Source of the DNA: Alcanivorax sp.
Lineage (GTDB): Bacteria > Pseudomonadota > Gammaproteobacteria > Pseudomonadales > Alcanivoracaceae
Assembly: GCF_019431375.1 (NCBI RefSeq)
Contig: NZ_CP080267.1
Location: 1,798,001-1,862,000 of the forward strand
Reading direction: 5' to 3'
Length of the DNA: 64,000 nt
Part shown: one piece after another, positions 7,827 through 17,182 of the stretch
How positions within the stretch are numbered: position 1 is the stretch's first letter
Layout: each line of letters opens with the position of its first letter
The notes under the pieces: model-generated
Database searches by the model: none
Told to the model about the DNA's origin: nothing
Seen by the model: the letters and a program-made list of their open reading frames with translations, nothing else
Position numbers and translations under genes: made by a program

Positions 7827-10800
7827 TAGATGCCTCCCTCTACCAGACTGGAATCTGCCGAGCCTTCATCGACACCTGCCGCAACGTCTGCCGAAGAGGT
7901 TTCAACCGGTGTCTCAGGCTCACCAACAGGTGCCTCTTCAGCCTGCTGATCCTGCTCCTGAGGATTGCCGGAGTCTGCTGACTCTTCCGATGACTTGGCG
8001 CCAGCCTCAGGCTCGCCATCCATCACCGTTGCCGCCTCAGGAGCTGCCACCCTGGGCTGAACAAGGTAGCTATAGTCAACATTGAGTACCGAAGTAACAA
8101 AACCGCTGCTTTCTTCAAATCTGGCATAGCGGCCCGGAACAAACGCAGCCAGCCGCCTAACACTCTTGTCGACCCAGTCGTTGTAGACACCCACCCCAAT
8201 CAGCCCAACATTCTTCTCATGAATGGCAATGGCTTTTTCTTCAAAGGGATATGACTGTTCATCAAGCAGCATTTCATACTGCTCTTTTTCCAGCTCATCC
8301 ATACCTCCGGGACGCTCCGAGTTGAGCAGCGCACGGCTGAAGTTATAGTAGATCTCGGCAATGTAGTATGTGGCGGCGGCTGTCACATCGCCGATCTCGT
8401 AATCCACCAGTTTCCCGAAAGCAGCATTCGCAGCTTTCATGGCATCGCGCTTCTTCTTCAGGTTTCGCTCAAGTGGTTGGGTAAGTTGAATGGCCGCATA
8501 CTCATCAAAAACCGGCTCAACAAGAATCAACGCCGATGTGCCAGCCAGATACCGAATCCTGTCGGTTCTGTCAGCGCCAGCGCGCTGATCGGCATCCACA
8601 ATCGCCTGCAGCTCCCGTCGATAACCTTCAATATCGCTCTTCTCCTTGAGAATACCGGCAATGCTGTGACGCATCTCCACAACCGGCTCGAGGGGCTCAG
8701 GGAAAGACTTGATATAATGGCGATAGACACTGACCGCCTTGCTCTTGTTGCCCACCTGGATATACAGCTCAGCCGCCACCTTCAGGGCCTCCTGCCGAAC
8801 CGTCGGGTCTTCACTTTCGCGCTCAATACGCTCGTATTCCGCAGCGGCTTCAGATAAGCGACCCGATTCTCCATAAACATGAGCCAGCTTCTTGGTTACT
8901 TCAGGCTGCAACTTGTGGTCGGGGTAATTGCCACGGAAAGCCATGAGAACATCAGCAGATTGCTGCCAGTTCTTCAGCTTGATCAAGGCGGTGGCTGCAT
9001 CATAGTCAGCCGCGGGACGAAGACTTGACGACGGCGCCGCCACACCCAGCCGCAGGAAGTGATCTGCAGCCTGCTGATAATTTTCTTCCTGGTTTGCCAG
9101 TTCACCCTGTTTGTAGATGGAAGCAGCCAGATTTTCTGTCAGCTCCTTGCGGGATTCATCGTCCTCATCGGTAAGACGCAGCACGCTCAAATAGCCCTGC
9201 TCTGCATCGGCATACTGTGCGAGCTCAAAGGAAGAGTGCGCCACAACCAGCCAGGCTGATCGCAGTAGCTCTCTGGATGCGCCAGGGAATTTTTCCAGCA
9301 TTTTTCTGCCGGTAGCAACGGCAAACGGATAGTCCTTCATGCTGAAGATATCTTCCAGCGCCGCGCCCATCACCAGGGCTGCCTTGTCATGCTCCGGAAA
9401 AACATCTGCAAAGCGCAGGGAGCTGCGAATGACATCCCTCTTGATAGTCGGCTTGTCAGACTCTTCTGCGGACGAGAGATTTTCACGATGCGTGTAAACA
9501 GCGGCATACCCGGCAGCAGAGGCTTTTCCATGTGCTGGATAATCGTAAGCAGTACGCTCGTATTCCAGCGCCGCAGCGTGGAAGGATTTGTTTTCCAGGA
9601 GCAGATCCGCCAACTGATAGTTCATGACTGGTGACTCCTCATCTCTTGGGAAGGAGTCAAGAAATTCATGGTACCAGTGCTGGGCTTCGCGGAAGTTTTC
9701 CTGTCGTTGCTTGGCGAAATCCTTGTTCTGATAAAGAGCGTGATAATAGTTTGCCAGCTCTTTCAGGTTGGTCTTGAGAAGGGCCAGCACATCGGGGAAG
9801 GCATCGACTTCAAAATGGCTCCAATACGCTGACTTGAGACCATAGCTGGTAGCAAACTCCTTGTTGGCCTCGATAACCAGTTTCGGGAAACCGCCTTTCT
9901 TGTAGATCTCGATAACCCGCATATCAAAGTGCGGCGACACCTTGTTGTAGGGATTCAGTTCCACGAAAGTCTTGTAAGCGGATGCTGCATCAGCGTAACG
10001 ACGCTTCTCCAGATAATGCTCCCCCAGATTCCGGTAAATATCGACTTCGTAGCTTCGCTCTCCATATTTTTCGAAGTAATCGACAACAGCGTCCGGGCCA
10101 CCCATGGCAGAGAAACTCAGGCTGATAACACGATGTGTATCCTCGATACGCTTCTGCTCGTACTCATCCGTGGGATTGGCAAAGTCATAACCGGTATTGA
10201 TCTTGTGATCCAGCAAGGCAACAAACTGATTCATTGCCTCTTCCAGCATATCCTGCTTGTAGAAGGTCCAGCCCAATTTGTAGAGTGCCATTTCATAATA
10301 GAAAGAACTGGCACCCATCTCTGCAATGGCCAGGTATGCCCGCTCCGCATCCAGGTACTTCTTGCGCATGAAGTAGAATTCACCGCGCCGGAACTGGATT
10401 TCATCAATAACCCGGGAATCCGGATAATCCGCTACGATCTGGTTCATGACCTCAATCGCTTGCTCCACTTCACCCAGCTCCTCATAGGCCCGGGTCATCT
10501 GGTAAAGCACCTGGTCATTGCGCTCATAGAAGGGATATTTTTCCAGCAACTCCTTGTAGAGCTTGATCGCTTCCTCGGCCCCCTTGTTTGCCAGCCCGTC
10601 CTGAACAGCCAGCGAGGTGTCGGCATTTTCCGGCACATCCATTTGTGTTGTCCGTGCCTCGAAATCCTGCTGGGATTCCCTGGCCACATCGGTCTGGTCG
10701 GTCTCATGGGGTTGCTGACCGGCAATAACAGCACTTTCCGGGCGATCCAGCGGCGCCGATGCAGCAGGCGCTGTTCGCGCTACCGGCTGTGACGGACTCT

Positions 10801-11059
10801 CCAGAATCCCGTATTCCTTTTCAATCTTGAGATCCGCCAGACGCCGCATGGCTTCTGGCGTCATCGCGGATTCCGGGGTTTCTTCCAGGAACTTCTGGTA
10901 ACCCTGCATGGCCTTTTCGATGCCACCTTCGATCTTCTCGTCAGTGAGATCCAGCTTGACCTTCTGCAGCTGGGCGATGGTGCCTTTCTCAGACACTGAG
11001 GCGCAGGAAGCCAACACCAGCAACGACAGCCCAAGGGCCGTGTAACGATAACGGCTCAT
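7826..11059 (-). CDS. Large TPR lipoprotein (GltD/AgmU-like scaffold)
   Basis: 1077 residues. A lipoprotein signal (LLVLASC, Cys about 19) is followed by a long array of TPR units (about 160-900), e.g. YQMTRAYEELGEVEQAIEVM and YKLGWTFYKQDMLEEAMNQF. The last 60 residues are acidic, rich in Glu, Ala and Pro. GltD (AgmU) of Myxococcus is a similarly huge TPR protein that decorates the gliding complex; the comparison is by size, repeats and operon position. It overlaps the upstream gene by 4 bp (ATGA). A Pro/Ala/Gln-rich stretch at about 85-150 probably links the lipid anchor to the TPR rod. Confidence 0.83.
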   Translation of the reverse strand: MSRYRYTALGLSLLVLASCASVSEKGTIAQLQKVKLDLTDEKIEGGIEKAMQGYQKFLEETPESAMTPEAMRRLADLKIEKEYGILESPSQPVARTAPAASAPLDRPESAVIAGQQPHETDQTDVARESQQDFEARTTQMDVPENADTSLAVQDGLANKGAEEAIKLYKELLEKYPFYERNDQVLYQMTRAYEELGEVEQAIEVMNQIVADYPDSRVIDEIQFRRGEFYFMRKKYLDAERAYLAIAEMGASSFYYEMALYKLGWTFYKQDMLEEAMNQFVALLDHKINTGYDFANPTDEYEQKRIEDTHRVISLSFSAMGGPDAVVDYFEKYGERSYEVDIYRNLGEHYLEKRRYADAASAYKTFVELNPYNKVSPHFDMRVIEIYKKGGFPKLVIEANKEFATSYGLKSAYWSHFEVDAFPDVLALLKTNLKELANYYHALYQNKDFAKQRQENFREAQHWYHEFLDSFPRDEESPVMNYQLADLLLENKSFHAAALEYERTAYDYPAHGKASAAGYAAVYTHRENLSSAEESDKPTIKRDVIRSSLRFADVFPEHDKAALVMGAALEDIFSMKDYPFAVATGRKMLEKFPGASRELLRSAWLVVAHSSFELAQYADAEQGYLSVLRLTDEDDESRKELTENLAASIYKQGELANQEENYQQAADHFLRLGVAAPSSSLRPAADYDAATALIKLKNWQQSADVLMAFRGNYPDHKLQPEVTKKLAHVYGESGRLSEAAAEYERIERESEDPTVRQEALKVAAELYIQVGNKSKAVSVYRHYIKSFPEPLEPVVEMRHSIAGILKEKSDIEGYRRELQAIVDADQRAGADRTDRIRYLAGTSALILVEPVFDEYAAIQLTQPLERNLKKKRDAMKAANAAFGKLVDYEIGDVTAAATYYIAEIYYNFSRALLNSERPGGMDELEKEQYEMLLDEQSYPFEEKAIAIHEKNVGLIGVGVYNDWVDKSVRRLAAFVPGRYARFEESSGFVTSVLNVDYSYLVQPRVAAPEAATVMDGEPEAGAKSSEESADSGNPQEQDQQAEEAPVGEPETPVETSSADVAAGVDEGSADSSLVEGGI

Positions 11060-12975
11060 GGTGAAGACTCCTCTTCACCGGCACTGTCATGGGCCTGTGA
11101 TTGCTGCGCCTTCACAGCACGGTCATAGCTTTCGGCCATGGCAAAGCGCGCCTGCACGCGGTATTGCTCAAGCCGCCTCTGACGCTGCTCGAGCTCGTTG
11201 ATAGCCATGGTTTCCAGCATGTGGCCAACGCCATTCATCAACCGGTCAACCTTCAGGCTTGCCTGGCGAATATTATTGCGCGACAGGGAAATCCGGTTTT
11301 CATAGCCCTGGTAACTCTGGGTAGCCGCTTGGCGGGTGCGTACATAGGAGGCATAGATGCTTTCCAGGCGAGCCACATCATCGTCCAGTTCACGCAAATG
11401 CTCGAAGGCTTCGGTCAGGCGCCGGTCGTAATCGGTATGGATATTCCAGGCAAGAACGCCTCTCAATCTGGCAATACGACGGCGCGCCTCTACAGCCGAG
11501 GCGCTATCATTACCGGCATAGTCCGCGGCAATGCTGTCCAGTGATTCCAGCGCCATACGTTCATCCGCGGTAGCCAGCAATTCAGGGCGCGGCGCGACCA
11601 GCAGACGCTGCAACCGGTCATCCAGACTCTGGCGTTGCTCCATACGCAGACGGATCTTGGAGTCGAGCACACGGAAACGTTCATCAATGCCGGGAAGCAG
11701 GGGTTCGTAGTAATTCCTGCGAAGCGCGATCATGTCCTCATAGGCATCCAGATGGCCCTGCCAGGCAACCAGCCGCTGGCGCATGTCTTCCAGATCCAGA
11801 TAGTTTTTCAATAGCGCCTGAAAGTCATTGGATGCCATCAGGTCCATCAGGTAGTAGGTTTCCGGGGTTTCGGGCAGCTCGCGAAGACGGATCAACCAGT
11901 TGCTGTCCAGTTTGATCTCTTCACGCACCATGACTTTCAGAAAGTTGCCACTACGGATGCTGGCGACGGAATCCTTGAGCCTGACCAGCTCCGCCCCGAA
12001 GGCATCCAGGGCACTGCCGTAAAGGACTGCCGCCCGGCCGTGCAATTCCAGATTTGCGTAGGCATAGGGGACACCCAGCAAACTTTCCTGAACCGCCTTG
12101 TTGGTGGAGTTGCGCTTGAACAGGATGCTCCATGGCACCAGCGCACGATCGAATTTTTGCCGGGCCACGTTGGACCAGCCTGCGCCGAGCAACGCCTTGT
12201 TGGAGAAGGGCCCCTCGAGACGCACCCGGTCCAGATACTGTGCCGCGGAACCGGCTTTTTCATTTTTCAGCAGACGGTAACCCAGCGTCAGATTGGCCTT
12301 GTCCCGAATCGCCAGAGCGGGCTCATCATCGTCATCGACCTTGATCTGACCGGCTTTATCCAGTTGCGCCAGCCCTTTGTCTTCCTCGCCTTGCAGGATC
12401 AGGGCGACCCCCAGGTTATAGCCGGCGAACCCTTCATAACCGTCGACCTTTTCCAGCTTTTCCAGGATGTCCACGGCCTCTGTAAAGCGCCCATTGACGG
12501 TATAGATCTGCGCCCGCAGCAATCGCTCATCATGCCGTATGTGCGCCGGCACCTCGCCTTCAATGCGGTCAATGGTATGCAGGGCGTTGACCTTTTCGCC
12601 CTTCTCATAATAGATACGGGCCAGCCGGTACGCGGCCTCATTACGGATATCCTGGCTGACGTTGCCCTCCAGCACCGCCTGAATGGCACGGCCCGCCTTG
12701 CGGTGCATCCGATAGGAAAGCTCGAAATCGCCCACCGAGAACTCGGCGTAGTTGGCATGAATATGTAGCGGATCCAGCTGCCGCTCATCCACCCGGTGAT
12801 ACTGCTGCAACTCGGCATCCAGGCGGGAGATGGCATCAAAATACAGCCCCTGCTCCGCATAATAGAATGACTCGCCCAGAAACAGATCCCTGGGCGCATT
12901 CGTACTGGATGAGTCGGCTACCCCGGTGGCAGAAGCCACAAACAGGCCGAGCAGCGCGATGAATCGACATGCCAT
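11056..12975 (-). CDS. Periplasmic TPR/coiled-coil protein of Glt-like operon
   Basis: 639 residues with a cleavable signal peptide (MACRFIALLGLFVASATGVA). The N-terminal half is TPR-like helices (AAYRLARIYYEKGEKVNALH, AGYNLGVALILQGEEDKGLA). A conserved-looking block follows (YLDRVRLEGPFSNKALLGAG). The C-terminal 250 residues are a long alpha-helical coiled coil rich in Arg, Glu and Gln. A paralogue with the same order of parts lies at 27731-29593. It starts 3 bp after the stop of the small partner at 12979-13500, an arrangement repeated at the second locus. No named family is recognised with certainty; a GltC-like periplasmic role is a guess. Confidence 0.8.
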   Translation of the reverse strand: MACRFIALLGLFVASATGVADSSSTNAPRDLFLGESFYYAEQGLYFDAISRLDAELQQYHRVDERQLDPLHIHANYAEFSVGDFELSYRMHRKAGRAIQAVLEGNVSQDIRNEAAYRLARIYYEKGEKVNALHTIDRIEGEVPAHIRHDERLLRAQIYTVNGRFTEAVDILEKLEKVDGYEGFAGYNLGVALILQGEEDKGLAQLDKAGQIKVDDDDEPALAIRDKANLTLGYRLLKNEKAGSAAQYLDRVRLEGPFSNKALLGAGWSNVARQKFDRALVPWSILFKRNSTNKAVQESLLGVPYAYANLELHGRAAVLYGSALDAFGAELVRLKDSVASIRSGNFLKVMVREEIKLDSNWLIRLRELPETPETYYLMDLMASNDFQALLKNYLDLEDMRQRLVAWQGHLDAYEDMIALRRNYYEPLLPGIDERFRVLDSKIRLRMEQRQSLDDRLQRLLVAPRPELLATADERMALESLDSIAADYAGNDSASAVEARRRIARLRGVLAWNIHTDYDRRLTEAFEHLRELDDDVARLESIYASYVRTRQAATQSYQGYENRISLSRNNIRQASLKVDRLMNGVGHMLETMAINELEQRQRRLEQYRVQARFAMAESYDRAVKAQQSQAHDSAGEEESSP

Positions 12976-12978
12976 GAA

Positions 12979-13500
12979 TTAACGGTCTTTGAAATTGATA
13001 TTGTTATCCGCACCAAAGAGTGAGATCTCGACCAGGCTCGGCCCCTCATCCTTGGTAAAGGTATAGCTGGCAGTTTCACGGTATTCGTCATTGCCACCAG
13101 TCCAGCCCGCCAGAACGACCTCCAGCTTGTGCTTTCCGGAACGGACATTACCGGTATAAATACGCTGCACCCCGCCACTCTTCAGGGCTTCCAGCTCCTT
13201 GTGGGTATAGACGTGGTGCATGACTTCCTCGCCATCAATAATCACGTCCATGGAATCCAGCCGGACATCATGATCAGGGACCACGGAGACAAAGAGGGAG
13301 ACCTGGGTATTGGAGGGGTAGATCAGCGTCTCTTCCAGTTGCAGCAGCTCTGTGGAAATCGCCAGCACATCGGTTTTGATGTCCTGCACCTGCTCATCCA
13401 GCCCCTTGATCTTGTCCCGGGACACCTTGTCCGCTGCAGTGGCAAAGGGCACCACGGCAAGCAAACACAGCAAAAACGAGACGTTTCTTATGTCACTCAT
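12979..13500 (-). CDS. Small periplasmic partner protein, first gene of Glt-like operon
   Basis: 173 residues: signal peptide (cleavage near TAA-DKV), a short coiled coil (about 30-65), then a beta-rich domain containing IYPSNTQVSLFVSVVPDHDV and HHVYTHKELEALKSGGVQRI. A clear paralogue at 29601-30098 shares the coiled coil, the LEE-L-P-TQV motif and the Y-EL-ALK-GVQR motif. Both sit directly upstream of a TPR/coiled-coil gene, so the two products probably form a pair. It is the first gene of the operon; the promoter should lie in the 380-bp gap upstream. Myxococcal GltF is a small periplasmic protein in a similar place, but I cannot prove homology. Confidence 0.78.
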   Translation of the reverse strand: MSDIRNVSFLLCLLAVVPFATAADKVSRDKIKGLDEQVQDIKTDVLAISTELLQLEETLIYPSNTQVSLFVSVVPDHDVRLDSMDVIIDGEEVMHHVYTHKELEALKSGGVQRIYTGNVRSGKHKLEVVLAGWTGGNDEYRETASYTFTKDEGPSLVEISLFGADNNINFKDR

Positions 13501-13880
13501 CTTTCCCCCAGAAGGACTTCGGCTCTGATGCCCCTTATTTCAGTCAGTCAAAATAAGAACACACAGATATAGGTAATTCCTCCGACTGGTACTCATTTTT
13601 ATCAGATAAAAACATCTTGTTTTCTATATCTAACAAAGACCTAGGCAAGAACCTTAAAGTAACACTTTTAAGTGAAATATATTGAATATGGCCGCCACGC
13701 GAGAAAAGCAGCGCGTGCTGAAAAAGACTTGATTTGGAAGGAATTAGAAGAATTTGACAGAAGATCGGCACAGCAAAAGAGGGCTTCCGCCTTCCCTCAG
13801 AACAGTCAGGGGACAGGCCTCACAGATCCCATGGAAGGCTGCCCGGCTCAGCCCGCCATGAAGCCCTTATCGACAGAGGA
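13501..13880. other. Upstream region of the Glt-like operon
   Basis: This 380-bp gap is AT-rich in its left half. On the minus strand a TTGACT hexamer (about 13546-13551) could serve as a -35 box for the Glt-like operon, but the -10 is poor. A small plus-strand frame at 13672-13884 has no recognisable features and I do not call it. GC-rich inverted repeats near 13830-13870 after the DUF3570 stop may contribute to termination. Confidence 0.35.
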
Positions 13881-14999
13881 CTAGTACCAAAGTGTAAACA
13901 GCAACCGGGTTACTGTGGCATCAAAACTGTACAGCGGCTCACTACCAGGGGCGGCACCGACCCGGATATCACGATAATTGTCATAATCAAAACTGAAGCG
14001 GTCCACCCACAGGTTCAGGCCTGCCCGATCAATGGTTCCCCAGTTCGGTTTGCTGAACTCGAAACCGATACCCAAGCCAACTACCGTGGAGTTGAATTCG
14101 CTGAGCTCCTTGTCACGGGCCAGGAAATTCTGGGCATTCTGGAATGGAAAAAGGTCGGCATAGAAATCCGCGTCACCCTGCTCATAGGCCCGATAACGGC
14201 CCTCCAGGGTCCACCTGCCACCGAGAGGCTGTATCAGTTTTAATTGCCAACTGCTGGCATCGATACCCCAGGAATCATTATAGACCCGGTACTGACCATG
14301 CAATCCGGCGCGCCAGGGCAGATAGTAGGACAGCCGCAGAGCGGTTGCCTCACTGGTACGGGTTTGCGGATATCGCTCTGGCTCGAAGCTGTAACTGTCA
14401 GGCGAGGTCAGATACCTCACGGAACGATAGGGGTTGTTCAGATAGCCTTCGTCGGTAATCAATTCATGGGCCAGGCTGGCACGCAGATTCTTGCTCAGAA
14501 TCTGGGAAAGCCCGATGCGGAAATGCTGCCGATCGGCCTCTTCAGCAAAGCTATCATCTCCACTACGAAACACCTCGTCCCAACCCCGGGAATAACCCAG
14601 GCTCAGGGTGCTGAGATCACCGAAGAAGTCCTGACTCAGGTCGAAATGAACGGAATTGGCCTCGAAATCATTTTCCTCGCTGTTGGCATAGCTCAGCGAA
14701 TAGATGGCCTTGCCGTGCAGGTAATCCACACCCACACTTTTTTCCGTGCGCTCCTCCGAGTACGGGCTGGCACTCACCAGAACATCAATGGATGCAGCGG
14801 AAACTTCATCAACGTAATAGTTGGCATGCACGGCCACCTTGTCGGCGAAGGACTTTCTCACCAGAACGGACGGGCCATTGATTTTCATGCCACCCCCTTC
14901 GTACTGGTGGTACAGCACATCCAGCCGGTCTTCGGGAAGCACTGAGGCATTCGACGACAAGCTCGACAACGCCAGCAAGACCACCAGAAGAACGCGCAT
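13881..14999 (-). CDS. DUF3570 outer-membrane protein
   Basis: 372 residues with a signal peptide and alternating beta-strands ending in an aromatic residue (final ...LLFTLWY), typical of an outer-membrane barrel. The N-terminal part (LPEDRLDVLYHQYEGGGMKI) and the stretch YYVDEVSAASIDVLVSASPY fit the DUF3570 family. The ATG at 14999 overlaps the DUF4266 stop (TGATG), which is why I preferred it to ATGs a few codons upstream. DUF3570, DUF4266, a TlpA-like thioredoxin and ApbE commonly occur together in gammaproteobacteria; all four are present here, with apbE 10 kb away on the other strand. Its biochemical role is unknown. Confidence 0.85.
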   Translation of the reverse strand: MRVLLVVLLALSSLSSNASVLPEDRLDVLYHQYEGGGMKINGPSVLVRKSFADKVAVHANYYVDEVSAASIDVLVSASPYSEERTEKSVGVDYLHGKAIYSLSYANSEENDFEANSVHFDLSQDFFGDLSTLSLGYSRGWDEVFRSGDDSFAEEADRQHFRIGLSQILSKNLRASLAHELITDEGYLNNPYRSVRYLTSPDSYSFEPERYPQTRTSEATALRLSYYLPWRAGLHGQYRVYNDSWGIDASSWQLKLIQPLGGRWTLEGRYRAYEQGDADFYADLFPFQNAQNFLARDKELSEFNSTVVGLGIGFEFSKPNWGTIDRAGLNLWVDRFSFDYDNYRDIRVGAAPGSEPLYSFDATVTRLLFTLWY

Positions 15000-15229
15000 C
15001 AGTTGCATCCGCAACCTCCGCCAGCACCACCTTCCGCCCCACGCATGCTTTCCCTGGCCTGATGCACATGTCCCATGTAGCTTTCCGCCACCGGGTGCGC
15101 CGAGGCATTCATTACCGGGTCCGCCAACCGGGAACGCTCATAGGGCTTGAGCCAGGGCTTGATAGCACAACCGCTGCTCGACAGCGCCACGACCAGCAAC
15201 AGAGCAGAGAAAACGAGACTGCGCATCAT
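14999..15229 (-). CDS. DUF4266 small lipoprotein
   Basis: 76 residues: signal peptide with lipobox LSSSGC, then the family pattern VKPYERxxLADPVM (here IKPWLKPYERSRLADPVM), a central H-xHVHQARE-S segment, and the Gly/Cys-rich end GGAGGGCGCN. The terminal Cys-x-Cys is the hallmark of DUF4266 and may bind metal or be modified. It overlaps the thioredoxin gene by 4 bp (ATGA) and the DUF3570 gene by 1 bp, so all three are translationally coupled. Confidence 0.9.
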   Translation of the reverse strand: MMRSLVFSALLLVVALSSSGCAIKPWLKPYERSRLADPVMNASAHPVAESYMGHVHQARESMRGAEGGAGGGCGCN

Positions 15230-15717
15230 TCCAGCACCAGCGCCTTTACCTGAGCATCGTATTTATCCATATAGCCATCCCTGTAGCCACGGTGGTGATG
15301 ACGAATCACACCGTTACGGTCGATAAGAACCGTGGTGGGCATGGCATCCACAGCATAGCTTTCACTGGTGTGGTTTTGCGGATCAAACAGGATCGGAAAC
15401 GTCACCGGCACCTTGCTCAGAAGCATATCGGCCTGATCCCGGTTCTCATCCAGATTCACGCCCAGAACAGTAAAGCCGTAATCACGGTATTGCTGATAGA
15501 GACTGTCCAGCAATGGCATCTCTGTCCGGCAAGGGCCACACCAGGATGCCCAGAAGTTCAGCAACACCACCGTCCCACGCAACTCACTCAACTTGATGTT
15601 CCCACCACTGAGAGATTTGAGGGTAAAGTCCGGCGCCGGATCACCTTCCGCCGCTACCGCATTGATACCACCCAGCAGCCCCATCCCACAGAGCAGCACT
15701 ATCAGTATTTTTTTCAT
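15226..15717 (-). CDS. TlpA-like periplasmic thioredoxin
   Basis: 163 residues. A signal peptide (cleaved near AVA-AEG) precedes an AhpC/TSA-Redoxin fold: FTLKSLSGGNIKLSELRGTV, then the active site FWASWCGPCRTEMP (CxxC) and the cis-Pro region AMPTTVLIDRNG. It should be an exported thiol-disulfide oxidoreductase, possibly keeping reduced the Cys-x-Cys of DUF4266 or the heme-binding Cys of the nearby cytochromes; this is inferred from neighbours only. Confidence 0.93.
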   Translation of the reverse strand: MKKILIVLLCGMGLLGGINAVAAEGDPAPDFTLKSLSGGNIKLSELRGTVVLLNFWASWCGPCRTEMPLLDSLYQQYRDYGFTVLGVNLDENRDQADMLLSKVPVTFPILFDPQNHTSESYAVDAMPTTVLIDRNGVIRHHHRGYRDGYMDKYDAQVKALVLE

Positions 15718-15742
15718 TATTCCTCCCCCGATACATTCTTTG

Positions 15743-16408
15743 TCAGAAAAACAGACCGACGCCGGCGGTCAGCTCAAGATTGTGGGTCATCTTGTCTTCA
15801 CCCAGCACATCCAGGTTGAAGATGTTGTCCTTCATATCCACACGAACCGTCAGCCAATCATTGATCAGCAACCGGTAGCCCACGCCTAGCCCCAGGGTGA
15901 AATGGTCATCACCGGCAAACTCGGTCATGCCTGCGCCACCGAGCAGATACAGGGCATTGTTATAGGTTCGATTACGGGACAGAAAGGCCTCACCGGGCAG
16001 CAGGTTGTACCCCACCAGAGCCTGGTAATAGGTGTATTCACGCTCATCATCGGTCAGTAGCTGCACGCCGGCACTGAGGGTTTCGAAGCTGGTCTCGTCT
16101 GCCTTGGCATGGCCGATCACCGCTTCCAGAAACACATCCTCGGAGAGGTGATAATCCAGCCTCGCCCCCACCACCGGCTGGGCGCCGAAATCCTCGATGG
16201 ACAAAATGCCGGCGTAGGTGCCAATTTCGAAGTTCTCGGTATCAATGTCCGCTTCGCGAACACGTCGCCGTTCGATCTGCGGATCCAGCACAGAGCCGGG
16301 ATCAGCGTCTCGCACCACCTGGCCGGATGAGCTGGAGTCATCAGCCAGCGCCGACAGCGGGGACACCATCACGATAGCTAGAACAATGCAGAGAAGCCGA
16401 TTTTCCAT
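15743..16408 (-). CDS. Small outer-membrane beta-barrel protein (myxo-type OMP)
   Basis: 221 residues: signal peptide, a charged linker (QIERRRVREADIDTENFEIG), and an eight-strand-like barrel ending in GVGLFF with the C-terminal Phe of outer-membrane proteins. The sequence style (YAGILSIEDFGAQPVVGARL, YYQALVGYNLLPGEAF) fits the myxobacterial outer-membrane barrel family often found with Glt-type machines (GltA/GltB/GltH are small barrels). The start lies 31 bp inside the end of the upstream gene, in another frame; the full signal peptide supports it. Confidence 0.78.
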   Translation of the reverse strand: MENRLLCIVLAIVMVSPLSALADDSSSSGQVVRDADPGSVLDPQIERRRVREADIDTENFEIGTYAGILSIEDFGAQPVVGARLDYHLSEDVFLEAVIGHAKADETSFETLSAGVQLLTDDEREYTYYQALVGYNLLPGEAFLSRNRTYNNALYLLGGAGMTEFAGDDHFTLGLGVGYRLLINDWLTVRVDMKDNIFNLDVLGEDKMTHNLELTAGVGLFF

Positions 16409-17127
16409 TCTTCCAGATTCCGGTTGTCATTTTCTTCGGTAAACAGCACATAGCTGCGGTACTCGCCGCGCAGCACAAATCCACGGGACAGGTAGGCCTT
16501 GAGGCCCAAGCCACCCACCGCGTAATTCTCGTCCCGGTTTTCCGGGCGCACCAGCGTTTCCCGGGGCTCGATACTGGCCTTGCCCGCTCCCAGCAACACA
16601 TAAGGTGAGACCCGCCAGCGGGGAAACATCTGGTGCTGCAGATTCAGCCCCGCCAGCGTCGTGTTGGCAAAATCGCCACTGGAGCGGGAAAACATGCCCT
16701 CTGCGGTAAGGTTTTCCGTAAAGCGATACCCCAGCGCCACGGACAGGGAACTGGCCCCTTCCAGCTCGCCCATCATCACCGAGGCCTGCCAATGGCCGGA
16801 CAGAAAGGCCTCATGCCCCAGACGGGTCATGACCGGGGGCTGCCCCTTTCCATCAAGCGTTGCCGTCAACGCCCGTCGAGGCACCCAGCCAACCCGGCCA
16901 CGCAGCGTTTCCACCTTGATCCAGCCGGCACGCTGAAACAGCAACGTCAGGCTGGCATCACGTTCCACCACATGAAACACCGGGTAGCCCCTCCCCGGGC
17001 CGGTGTGAACCTCCACGAAGGGCTCTGCCACCTTGACCTGCAAGAGTGCATCGTCTGATGCCGGGTCGGCATAGGCGCTGACGGACAACGCCGCCAGTAC
17101 AGATAAAAGGACTACCACAAGGCGCAC
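16378..17127 (-). CDS. SH3-domain plus outer-membrane barrel protein
   Basis: 249 residues. After a signal peptide, residues about 30-90 are a bacterial SH3 domain (FVEVHTGPGRGYPVFHVVER, GWIKVETLRGRVGWVPRRAL), usually a peptidoglycan-binding module. A small barrel follows (LSVALGYRFTENLTAEGMFS, FVLRGEYRSYVLFTEENDNR) ending in FSALF. The combination suggests a barrel tethered to the cell wall, fitting a trans-envelope machine that must hold on to peptidoglycan. It overlaps the next barrel gene by 31 bp. Confidence 0.82.
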   Translation of the reverse strand: MRLVVVLLSVLAALSVSAYADPASDDALLQVKVAEPFVEVHTGPGRGYPVFHVVERDASLTLLFQRAGWIKVETLRGRVGWVPRRALTATLDGKGQPPVMTRLGHEAFLSGHWQASVMMGELEGASSLSVALGYRFTENLTAEGMFSRSSGDFANTTLAGLNLQHQMFPRWRVSPYVLLGAGKASIEPRETLVRPENRDENYAVGGLGLKAYLSRGFVLRGEYRSYVLFTEENDNRNLEEWKIGFSALF

Positions 17128-17182
17128 CGGGTGCGTCTCCCCTTTCAGAATTCGGTTATCCGGGGCCGCAAATCAGCAGCCC

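Noticed and set aside
13672..13884. 70-codon plus-strand frame in the gap before the Glt-like operon
   Set aside because: No recognisable domain, weak ribosome site and only partly conserved-looking composition.
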